Shown piece after piece: positions 24,605-32,240 of a DNA stretch of 64,000 bases. The DNA comes from Sphingobium sp. 15-1 (lineage in GTDB: Bacteria; Pseudomonadota; Alphaproteobacteria; Sphingomonadales; Sphingomonadaceae): contig NZ_JABXJG010000003.1 in NCBI RefSeq assembly GCF_013375535.1, positions 310,001-374,000 of the forward strand. Direction: 5' to 3'. Position numbers and translations under genes: made by a program. Within the stretch, counting starts at the first letter, position 1. Each line of letters starts with the position of its first letter. Under the pieces are notes generated by a model. It ran no database searches and had not been told where the DNA came from. It saw only the letters and a program-made list of their open reading frames with translations.

Positions 24605-25410
24605 GCCGGACGATCGCCGCGCGGATGTGGGTCCGATGCGGGTGCGGCCTCCTTGGCCTTGTTGCGCTTGGCGGCTGCGCGGGCTTCGGCGGTAACATCA
24701 AGGGCAGCTTCGCCTGCGCCGCGCCTGACGGCATCTGTGCGCCCAGCGCTGTGATCGATGACCGCGCGCTGGCGATGATCACCGCCGATCCCTCGGCAGA
24801 GCCCATCTATCAGGAGCAGCGCGGACATCCGCCTCCAGGTCGCACTGCCCATGCCCAGCCTGCTGGCGCGCCGGTCACCGCCGATGCGACACGAACCCGC
24901 GAGCGCGTGATGCGGATTGTCTTTCCGGCCTATATCGACGAGCGCGGGCGCCTGCACGAGGCGAGCGCCATTCACGCCGTCGTCGCGCAAGGGGAGTGGC
25001 AAAGCGCAGTGGGGGCAGGGGAACCGGTTCCAACCCGCAACGCGCTGGCCGCCGCGCCGGAAATGCCAGGTCTCGCGGAAGCGGGCGATCGAGCGGACGG
25101 GCGCCAAGCGGTCGATCCCACCTTGCCAACGCCCGCCGCGGTGGAGGCTGTGCGCGCGCGAAAGGCCGATCCGGTCGCCACCATCAAATCGGACGTGGCG
25201 CGCCGCCTTGCCGCCACCCGGCGCGATGGGTCGGCATCCCTGGCAGCAAGCGCCATCGGTAAAGCAACCGCGACGCCGGCACGGGTCCAGGAGGGGGCGG
25301 GGACGCCTGCCCCGAATGCGAAGCCGATCGTCGAGACGCCCCTTGCGCCGCCTCCCGCGCCCACCATGCGCGCAGCCGCCTTTCCCGGTGCCGTTGCGGA
25401 GGACCAATAA
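24601..25410 (+). CDS. traV: Type IV conjugative transfer lipoprotein TraV
   Basis: 269 residues from a GTG start at 24601, which overlaps the dsbC stop (GTGA) and has GGAGGGG six bases upstream. The signal peptide ends in a lipobox LALGGC-like sequence (VALGGCAGFGG), so the protein is lipidated at Cys. The following Cys pair (FACAAPDGICAPS) is typical of TraV. The C-terminal half is a low-complexity Ala/Pro region. TraV (VirB7-like) anchors the core to the outer membrane. Confidence 0.85.
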   Translation: MSRTIAARMWVRCGCGLLGLVALGGCAGFGGNIKGSFACAAPDGICAPSAVIDDRALAMITADPSAEPIYQEQRGHPPPGRTAHAQPAGAPVTADATRTRERVMRIVFPAYIDERGRLHEASAIHAVVAQGEWQSAVGAGEPVPTRNALAAAPEMPGLAEAGDRADGRQAVDPTLPTPAAVEAVRARKADPVATIKSDVARRLAATRRDGSASLAASAIGKATATPARVQEGAGTPAPNAKPIVETPLAPPPAPTMRAAAFPGAVAEDQ

Positions 25411-27995
25411 TGGCTAAGCCCGCCTTTCTCGACCGCCTGATGGGTGCCCTGCTGGGCGATACCAAACAGCCCGACGCCGCCAGGCCGAACCTTGGCGTGC
25501 CGATGCTCGCCCACTGGCTCCCCTATCGCAGCTATGACGCGAAAACCGGCATCTTCTACAACAGCGCCTCGCGCGGCTTCGTGCTGGAAGTGGCGCCCAT
25601 GGTGGGCGCGGATGAGCGCAGCGGCGAAATATTGGCCCAATTTCTGTCCGAGGCGATTCCGACGCCGGGCTGTCTGCAATTCCACCAATGGATGAGCCCG
25701 CGCGTCGGCGAACTCCTCTCCAAATGGTATGTGCCGCGATACCAGGCGCATGGCATTTATGAGCGCATGGCCAGGCACCGGGTCGAATGCATGACCGATG
25801 GCGTCTGGACCTCGCTCTCGGTCGACGCGCCCTTTTGTCTTCGCAACCACCGCGTCGCCATCTCCTATTCCACCCCTGAAAGCTCGCGCGTCTCCAATGA
25901 GGAGATTGCAGGCGTGATGGACGGTCTCATCTCCGCGCTCGCCTCGATCAATGTGTCGGCGCGCAGGATGGGCCCGGAAGCGCTCATCGCCTGGATCGAC
26001 GACATCACCTCGCCGACCACCGCGCCGGGAGACGACGCCGTCAGCTATAATCCCCTCGACAGCATCGCCGACCAGGCGATCCGCCGCGATATCGAGATGC
26101 GGGTCGAAGCCGATCGCATCTTGCTGCGGACCGAACGCTTCCGCCCGACCGGGCGCGAGGTCGACGGCACACCCGAGATCGGCGAGATTTACCCGGACCT
26201 TTTCGATGTGCGCTCCTTCTCGGTCCGCAATCTGCCCCAGCGCTGGGCGCCCTGGGATGTGGCGCGACTGATTGGCGACATGTTTACCGACAAGCTGCGC
26301 ATGCCCTGTCCGGTCGCGACCAATCTCTGCATCGACTTTCCCGACGTGGAAGCGGCCAGCAGCAAGGCGGGCTTTAAATATATGCGCACGACCAGCCTTG
26401 CCGACAGCAAGTCGGCGCGCTTCCTGCCGCAACTCAAGGAGCAGAGCCAGGAATGGCGCTACGTCAATGACGAGATGAAGCAGGGGCGCAAACTCGTCCG
26501 GCTTTTCTATTCGGTCACTGCCTTCTCGCCCAAGGGAAAGGGCGACACCAATGAGCGGGTCCTGAAATCCGTCTATCGCGCCGCCGGCTGGGATCTGCTC
26601 GACGATCGCTACCTCCAGGTCATGGGCCTGCTCTGCGCCATGCCGATGACCATGGCGAACGGCCTAGCCCGCGATCTCGAGCGCATGAAGCGGATGCGCA
26701 CCATGTTGACGACGACCGCCGCCAATCTCGCGCCGCTCCAGGGTGAATATCTGGGCGGCCCAATCCCGCATTTGCTGCTGGTCGGCAGGCGGGGTCAGCC
26801 TTTCTTCTGGAGCCCGTTCGAGAATAGCGCGGGCAATCATAATGTCGCGGTGTTCGGTAAATCTGGGTCGGGCAAATCGGTTGCGCTCCAGGAACTGTGC
26901 GCCTCGCTTTGCGGCGCCGGCGCCCGTGTGGTGGTGATCGATGATGGCCGCTCGTTCGAGCACTCGGCCAAGCTCCAGGGCGGCGCCTTTGTCGAGTTCA
27001 CCATGGCGTCGGGTTTCTGCCTCAACCCGTTCAGCATGATCGACGCGGATCTCGCGGCGAGCGACCAGGATTATCGGCTGGATTGCCTCGCGATGCTCAA
27101 GGCCATCGTGAACCAGATGGCACGCCATATCGACACCCTCAACGATACCGAGCGCGGGCTGATCGATGGCGCGGTCAATGAGGTTTGGGAAGAGAAAGGC
27201 CGGGCTGGCGCCATCGACGATGTCATCGCCGCGCTGGATCGGACCGGCAATGGACTAGCGGTCGCGCTTGGCATCGCCATGCGGCCCTTCTCGTCTCGCG
27301 GCACCTTCGGCAGCTTTTTCGTGGGGGAGGTGTCGTTCGAGCTTTCGACCAATCTGACCGTCTTCGAGCTTTCCGACCTCTCCTCGCGCGAGGAATTGCG
27401 CAGTGTGGTGCTGACCGCGATCATGTTCATGGCGCAGCAGATGATGCGCAAGCTCGACCGGTCCATTCCCAAGGCGCTGCTGCTGGACGAAGCCTGGCAG
27501 ATGCTGCGCGGCGGGGCGATGGCCGACTTCATCGAAACCTATGCGCGCACCTGTCGCAAATATGGCGCGTCTCTGGTGACCGCGACCCAGTCACTCAACG
27601 ACTATTATAAGTCCGCAGGATCCATCGCCGCGCTGGAGAATAGTGACTGGTTCGTCATCCTCCAGCACAAATCGGAAACCATCGCCGACTTCAAGAAGCA
27701 TGATCGCTTCGAAATGGACGATTACACCGATGCGTTGCTGCGTTCCTTGAAACGTAACGGTTTTGAATATTCCGACATCCTGATCAAGGGGCCTGAGACA
27801 TTGGCCGTGGGCCGCCTCGTCCTCGATTCCTATTCGGCAACGCTCTTCTCATCAAGCCCCCGGACCTTTGCCGCGATTGAGCAAATGGTTGGGCAAGGGA
27901 TGCCGATGAGCCAGGCGATCGAACGGATCGCTTTCCCCGATCGGCCAGACAAATGGACGGCGAGTCCCGATGACCTCGCCGCAGCAGCGGAGTGA
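25410..27995 (+). CDS. traC: Type-IV secretion ATPase TraC (VirB4-like)
   Basis: 861 residues. The N-terminal TraC-F-type domain (about residues 30-260) is followed by the ATPase core with Walker A GKSGSGKS (about residue 483) and Walker B ALLLDEAWQML (about residue 690). QSLNDYYKS lies in the C-terminal conserved block. It powers pilus assembly at the inner membrane. Its ATG overlaps the traV stop (TAATG) and its own stop overlaps the next gene's GTG. Confidence 0.95.
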   Translation: MAKPAFLDRLMGALLGDTKQPDAARPNLGVPMLAHWLPYRSYDAKTGIFYNSASRGFVLEVAPMVGADERSGEILAQFLSEAIPTPGCLQFHQWMSPRVGELLSKWYVPRYQAHGIYERMARHRVECMTDGVWTSLSVDAPFCLRNHRVAISYSTPESSRVSNEEIAGVMDGLISALASINVSARRMGPEALIAWIDDITSPTTAPGDDAVSYNPLDSIADQAIRRDIEMRVEADRILLRTERFRPTGREVDGTPEIGEIYPDLFDVRSFSVRNLPQRWAPWDVARLIGDMFTDKLRMPCPVATNLCIDFPDVEAASSKAGFKYMRTTSLADSKSARFLPQLKEQSQEWRYVNDEMKQGRKLVRLFYSVTAFSPKGKGDTNERVLKSVYRAAGWDLLDDRYLQVMGLLCAMPMTMANGLARDLERMKRMRTMLTTTAANLAPLQGEYLGGPIPHLLLVGRRGQPFFWSPFENSAGNHNVAVFGKSGSGKSVALQELCASLCGAGARVVVIDDGRSFEHSAKLQGGAFVEFTMASGFCLNPFSMIDADLAASDQDYRLDCLAMLKAIVNQMARHIDTLNDTERGLIDGAVNEVWEEKGRAGAIDDVIAALDRTGNGLAVALGIAMRPFSSRGTFGSFFVGEVSFELSTNLTVFELSDLSSREELRSVVLTAIMFMAQQMMRKLDRSIPKALLLDEAWQMLRGGAMADFIETYARTCRKYGASLVTATQSLNDYYKSAGSIAALENSDWFVILQHKSETIADFKKHDRFEMDDYTDALLRSLKRNGFEYSDILIKGPETLAVGRLVLDSYSATLFSSSPRTFAAIEQMVGQGMPMSQAIERIAFPDRPDKWTASPDDLAAAAE

Positions 27996-28366
27996 GCGCC
28001 ATGCAGCTGAGCCCAATAGCCCGTCATGGTCATCCCGCGAGGCAGCGGCGGCGCCGACGCCTCGACTGGACGACGATCGCCTATGCCAGCCTGCGTTTGA
28101 CCGGCTTTTGCGCGGGCGTCCTGCTCATGAGCTGGGGGATGTTCGTCCTCTTCTTCCTTGCGATCGGCGGATTCTCGATCGAGGGTCTGATGCACCAGCT
28201 GGGCAATCTGACTAGCCGCTACCTCGCGGCAGGCCCGGATCGCGCCGCCTCCTTCCACCACCAACTGCTCGCGGCCCACGCCTTTTTCACCCTCTCCATC
28301 CTCTTTTTCCGGCGGCACCACATTCTTGCCCGGACAGCCGGGTCAGGGAGCGCGCGCCGTGGCTGA
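27992..28366 (+). CDS. Small membrane protein of the tra operon
   Basis: 124 residues from a GTG that overlaps the traC stop; the ATG at 28001 is an alternative. A basic N-terminus (RQRRRRRLDW) is followed by one or two membrane segments (GFCAGVLLMSWGMFVLFFLAIGGF) and a C-terminal region ending in Arg-rich sequence. No family is recognised. The position between traC and trbI and the coupling overlaps suggest a transfer-channel accessory. Confidence 0.7.
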   Translation: MSAMQLSPIARHGHPARQRRRRRLDWTTIAYASLRLTGFCAGVLLMSWGMFVLFFLAIGGFSIEGLMHQLGNLTSRYLAAGPDRAASFHHQLLAAHAFFTLSILFFRRHHILARTAGSGSARRG

Positions 28367-29024
28367 GCAGCAGGAACTCGATCTCCCCACGCTCCCCTCC
28401 GCGACTGTTCCGGCCGCGCCCCGCCGCACCGGCCTCTTTGCCGGGTTCACGCGCGGCCAGCTTGTCGCCGGTGCGGCCCTCACGGCGGGCCTTGTCTGGG
28501 GCATGTGGGTTACAAAGACATTGGTGACGCCGGCCCGGGATCGGATCGTTTCGGCCCGCCTGTCGACGATCGTTGGCGACTATGTGCAGGCGCAGGCCCA
28601 TAGCGTTTCACCGCAGCCTCAAGTGGAAGCGGACATGCGCCGCTTCATGGCTGCGCTCGACCGGGAATTGCAGCGCCGCTCGCAAAAGGGCGAGATCGTC
28701 ATGGTGGGCGAGGCGGTGCTGTCGAAGAATGTGCCCGACATTACCGAGAGCCTCAAAAAGGCGGTCTATGCCTCGGGCATAGCCCGCCCCAGGCAGGCCA
28801 GCGCGCAGGAGATGCAATCGCTGCAGCGGCGCGCCATGGCGCAGTTCCAGGCCGCACCGTTGGCGCAGCCTGATGCAGCGACCGATCCGATGGCACTGCC
28901 GGCGCGTCAGCCGATCGAGGGGACAGAGCCCTTTGCCGGTGGACCTGATCCCGCTCCGGGGATCCCTTATCCGGGTGCGTCCGTCTCGACCTTTGGAGGC
29001 TCTGATGGCGCAAGTGGTCAGTGA
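28359..29024 (+). CDS. trbI: Type-F conjugative transfer protein TrbI
   Basis: 221 residues from a GTG inside the overlap with the previous gene (GTGGCTGA). The N-terminal cytoplasmic part carries one membrane segment (GQLVAGAALTAGLVWGMWVTKTLV). A periplasmic part follows with LSTIVGDYVQAQAHSVSPQPQVEADMRRFMAALDRELQRRS and VMVGEAVLSKNVPDIT, as in the TrbI_Ftype family. The C-terminus is Pro/Ala-rich and longer than in F. TrbI influences pilus retraction. The next gene starts inside its end. Confidence 0.82.
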   Translation: MAEQQELDLPTLPSATVPAAPRRTGLFAGFTRGQLVAGAALTAGLVWGMWVTKTLVTPARDRIVSARLSTIVGDYVQAQAHSVSPQPQVEADMRRFMAALDRELQRRSQKGEIVMVGEAVLSKNVPDITESLKKAVYASGIARPRQASAQEMQSLQRRAMAQFQAAPLAQPDAATDPMALPARQPIEGTEPFAGGPDPAPGIPYPGASVSTFGGSDGASGQ

Positions 29025-29541
29025 GGCGCCAGCGCTGCGCAGGCGCCCGCACAAAAGGCTCTGGGTGATGCTGGGCGTCGGGCTGCTCGGATGGGCAGCC
29101 TATGGCGCGATCCGTGATTGGCGGGATCGCCATGCCTTCCTCATCAACCGGACAGACTCGCTGCCCAATTGGGCTTTCCTGATCCACCGTAGCCAATTGC
29201 CGGCGCGGGGCGATTATGTCTTCTTCAACGCGCCGGCCAATGCGCTGGTCAAGCGGCACTTCGGCGCCGCGCCGCCGATGTTCGGCAAGCAGGTCTATGG
29301 CATGCCCGGCGATGTCGTCGCGCATGAGGGCGCGCTGGTCCACGTCAATGGCAGGCTCGTTGCGCGGATGAAGGTGCGCACGCGTCGCGGCGAGAAACTG
29401 ACCCCTGGCCCAACGGGCGTCATCCCGCGCGGCTGTTATTATGTGGGCACCCCGCACAAGGATGGGTTCGACAGCCGCTATGCGGAAATCGGCCTCATCT
29501 GCACCCGGCAGATCATCGGCACCGGGGAGCCGGTGCTATGA
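29005..29541 (+). CDS. Conjugative transfer signal peptidase TraF (S26 family)
   Basis: 178 residues from MAQVVSEAPA with TGGAGG upstream. One N-terminal membrane segment (LWVMLGVGLLGWAAYGAI) precedes the S26 peptidase core: the nucleophile Ser in RTDSLPNW, a general-base Lys in ALVKRHFG, and the MPGDVV box. This family matures pilins and processes relaxase-associated proteins in RP4-like and sphingomonad systems. It is named TraF in RP4 and differs from the thioredoxin-like F TraF encoded at 35465. It overlaps traW by ATGA. Confidence 0.88.
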   Translation: MAQVVSEAPALRRRPHKRLWVMLGVGLLGWAAYGAIRDWRDRHAFLINRTDSLPNWAFLIHRSQLPARGDYVFFNAPANALVKRHFGAAPPMFGKQVYGMPGDVVAHEGALVHVNGRLVARMKVRTRRGEKLTPGPTGVIPRGCYYVGTPHKDGFDSRYAEIGLICTRQIIGTGEPVL

Positions 29542-30194
29542 GGCGGCTGGCGTGCGGCATCATGGCAGGCGCCGCGCTGGGCGCGGTGTTGCTTGTAGCG
29601 GGCTCGATGCGCGGTGAAGCGAAGGATTATGGCCAGGCCGGTCAGACCTTCCCGGTGATCGAACCCGATCTGCTCGCGACGATCGAAGCGCGCCTCAGCC
29701 AAGCGGAGGCGAGCGGGGAACTGGCGCGCATGAATGCGGCCTTCGCCAGGCGCGTCGAGGCCAAGGTCCGGCGACCCGACCCGGTGAGCGGGATTACGCC
29801 TGCACAGGAGCCGCGGAACTGGCAGTTCGATCCGACGGTTACCGTCGAACAGGATATTCGCGATCCCAAGGGGCAGCTGATCGCGGCGGCCGGGCAGAGG
29901 ATCAATCCGCTCGATTTCGTGACCATCCACCAGGATCTGGTGTTCGTCGATGGCGATGATCCTCAGCAAATGGCATGGGCGACCGGGCGCTACAGCGATC
30001 TGAAGGCCAAGATCATCCTGGTCAGCGGCTCGCCCATCGAAGAGATGACCAATCGGAAGCGCCGCTTCTATTTCGACCAGGAAGGGCGGCTTACCGGCAA
30101 ATTCGGTATCCAGCACACGCCGGCCGTGGTGAGTCCTGCCGGCAAGGTCATGCAGGTGAGCGAACTCGTCCTCATGTCTAGGAGGGCGGGCTAA
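29538..30194 (+). CDS. traW: Type-F conjugative transfer protein TraW
   Basis: 218 residues with a signal peptide (IMAGAALGAVLLVAGSMRGEA). It contains the TraW features DYGQAGQTFPVIEPDLLATIEARL and the thioredoxin-like C-terminal region (GIQHTPAVVSPAGKVMQVSEL). TraW is a periplasmic pilus-assembly factor working with TrbC and TraU. It overlaps the signal peptidase gene upstream and the small gene downstream. Confidence 0.9.
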   Translation: MRRLACGIMAGAALGAVLLVAGSMRGEAKDYGQAGQTFPVIEPDLLATIEARLSQAEASGELARMNAAFARRVEAKVRRPDPVSGITPAQEPRNWQFDPTVTVEQDIRDPKGQLIAAAGQRINPLDFVTIHQDLVFVDGDDPQQMAWATGRYSDLKAKIILVSGSPIEEMTNRKRRFYFDQEGRLTGKFGIQHTPAVVSPAGKVMQVSELVLMSRRAG

Positions 30195-30463
30195 TGCCGC
30201 TCTGGCTCGATCTCCTGCGCACGCCGATGGCGGCGCCGGAAACCCGGTTCCTTAGACTGATGCGCCATGTCTGGCAGGGCTTATGTCTGGCGCTGGCCGC
30301 CGCAACCCTGTTCTTCGCATCCATGCGGGCGCTGGTGGGATCAGTCGCGGTGCGGCTTGTGGCCGGACTCATCCTGCTGACCCTCGTCCACACCCTCATC
30401 TATTTCCGCGCCAAAGGCCGCGCCGACAATGCCCATCTTGAGGCTGCGGGGAAGAGCGAATGA
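30194..30463 (+). CDS. Small membrane protein between traW and traU
   Basis: 89 residues. Two hydrophobic segments are visible (GLCLALAAATLFFASMRALV and VAVRLVAGLILLTLVHTLIY). The start overlaps the traW stop (TAATG) and its stop overlaps the traU start. No family is recognised. The tight coupling indicates a real operon member. Confidence 0.7.
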   Translation: MPLWLDLLRTPMAAPETRFLRLMRHVWQGLCLALAAATLFFASMRALVGSVAVRLVAGLILLTLVHTLIYFRAKGRADNAHLEAAGKSE

Positions 30464-31485
30464 TGCGGCTGCTGCGTTCCCATCTTCTGGCCTTTCTCTG
30501 GCTCGCTTTGGCCTTCGCCATCACGCCCCAGCGCGCGGAGGCCGCCGGCCCTGCCTGCCACGGCAAGTTCGTCAATCCCATTACCGATGTTTGCTGGTCT
30601 TGTCTGTTCCCGCTGTCGGTGGGGGGATTGAAGATCTGGCCCGGCAACCGGCCTGACCCTAGCAACCCCGCCTCGCCAATTTGCGCCTGCACCGATCCCC
30701 TCCCGCGCATCGGCATCTCGGTCGGTTTCTGGGAACCGGCGCGCCTCGCCGACGTGACGATGAAGCCCTGGTGCTTCCCCAATCTTGGCGGAATTCGCGT
30801 GGCGCCGGGGTTGGACATCGGCCAGGGCTATATGGCAGGCCCGTCCATGGTCGGCGGCCGGTCGCAAAGCACGGCCAAATGGCATGTCCACTGGTATGTC
30901 TATCCGCTGCTCTACTGGATGGAACTGCTGACCGATTTCGTCTGCTTCGAACAGGCCAGTTTCGACATCGCCTATATGACCGAGGTCGATCCGCTCTGGC
31001 AGGATGACGCGCTGTCAGGCCTTATCAACCCTGAAGCCATCGTCTTTGCCAATCCGATCGCCCAGGCCGCATGCGCTGCTGACTGCGTCGCGGGGACTGC
31101 GGGCCTGCCGCTCGATCCGCTCTTCTGGTGCGCGGGCTGCCAAGGCTCGATGTATCCCATGAATGGGAACATCCCGTCGTCCATCGGCCATGTGCAGTCT
31201 TCGCGCCTCGCTCTGTCGCGCTTTGCCTACAAGATGCACCGGCAGGGCCTCGCATGGGGCACCATGGGCTCGAAAGGCCTTTGTGAAAAATATCTGATGC
31301 CGATCATGCGCAAGCAGCAATATCGCTTCCAGATGGTGAACCCGATCCCGACCGTCTCGGGGCGCTTCGCATGCTCCGCCATCGGTGCATCGACTTTCCC
31401 GCCCGACGCTGGCCGCGCCTACCCCGCTGCGGGCGAGGATATGGGCTATCTGGTCTGGCGCAAGCGCAACTGCTGCGTTTTTTAG
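30460..31485 (+). CDS. traU: Type-F conjugative transfer protein TraU
   Basis: 341 residues with a signal peptide (LLAFLWLALAFAITPQRAEA). Cys-rich TraU signature: PACHGKFVNPITDVCWSCLFPLSVGG, then CACTDPLPRIGISVGFWEP, and the C-terminal FACSAIGASTFPPDAG region. It is a periplasmic protein needed for DNA transfer and is a likely substrate of the DsbC-like and TraF thiol proteins encoded nearby. Confidence 0.93.
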   Translation: MMRLLRSHLLAFLWLALAFAITPQRAEAAGPACHGKFVNPITDVCWSCLFPLSVGGLKIWPGNRPDPSNPASPICACTDPLPRIGISVGFWEPARLADVTMKPWCFPNLGGIRVAPGLDIGQGYMAGPSMVGGRSQSTAKWHVHWYVYPLLYWMELLTDFVCFEQASFDIAYMTEVDPLWQDDALSGLINPEAIVFANPIAQAACAADCVAGTAGLPLDPLFWCAGCQGSMYPMNGNIPSSIGHVQSSRLALSRFAYKMHRQGLAWGTMGSKGLCEKYLMPIMRKQQYRFQMVNPIPTVSGRFACSAIGASTFPPDAGRAYPAAGEDMGYLVWRKRNCCVF

Positions 31486-31496
31486 GGGGATTACGC

Positions 31497-32240
31497 ATGC
31501 GCTCCTCCGCTTTTGGGCTTGCCCTCATCCTCGCCACGGCCGGCATTTCCGCGCTGCTCGCCCAGAATGTCGAGGGTCTGGACGTTCAGGCGATCAAGCG
31601 TCGCGCGGCCGAAACCCAGGCCGAAGCTGAGGCCTTTGTCGCGGAGGTGAAGGATCGGGGTGACGCCTTTCGCCAAGAGGCGGTTGCCGCGCATCAGGGT
31701 GGGACCGAGAATATGAAGCGGATCGCGGCGACCGATTTGCCGACCGGTCCTGCTGGCCCGATCGATTTCGATGCGATCGTGGATGGCGCGGCACAGAATC
31801 TGAACGCCAAGCCGGGCGAGGCGCCGCAGTTCATAGCCTTTGCCAGCCTTTCGATGCCGCCCACGTCGCTCAGGCAACTCATCCGCGACACCGCGGCGGC
31901 AGGCGGCATCGTCGTGTTTCGGGGGTTCCCCGATAACAGCATGAAGGCCTTTGCCACCCGACTTGGCGCATTGGTGGATAGCCAAGACTTTGCCAATATC
32001 GGCATCGATCCCCGGCTGTTCCGCGCCTTCGATGTGCAGGCGGTGCCGACCTATGTCGCGGTGTCGTCGGATTTTGATCTCTGCGCCGGCCTCGAATGCC
32101 AGACCCGTGTGCCGCCGCATGACCGCATGACCGGAAATGTGACAGTGCGCTATGCGCTCGACAGTTTAGCAGATGGCTACGGCCCCGGTGCAAGGGTGGC
32201 CGCGGTCGCGCGGGCCAATCTCGATCGGCGCCACCCGTGA
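31497..32240 (+). CDS. trbC: Type-F conjugative transfer pilin assembly protein TrbC
   Basis: 247 residues from MRSSAFGLAL with a signal peptide. A helical N-terminal part (AAETQAEAEAFVAEVKDRGDAFR) is followed by a thioredoxin-like TrbC_Ftype domain (FIAFASLSMPPTSLRQLIRDTAAAGG, GIDPRLFRAFDVQAVPTYV). TrbC cooperates with TraW in F systems, where the two are sometimes fused. It overlaps the traN start by four bases. Confidence 0.88.
   Translation: MRSSAFGLALILATAGISALLAQNVEGLDVQAIKRRAAETQAEAEAFVAEVKDRGDAFRQEAVAAHQGGTENMKRIAATDLPTGPAGPIDFDAIVDGAAQNLNAKPGEAPQFIAFASLSMPPTSLRQLIRDTAAAGGIVVFRGFPDNSMKAFATRLGALVDSQDFANIGIDPRLFRAFDVQAVPTYVAVSSDFDLCAGLECQTRVPPHDRMTGNVTVRYALDSLADGYGPGARVAAVARANLDRRHP

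Noticed and set aside
24972..26432. A 486-codon open frame antisense to traV and traC
   Set aside because: No domain; TraC and TraV explain the region.
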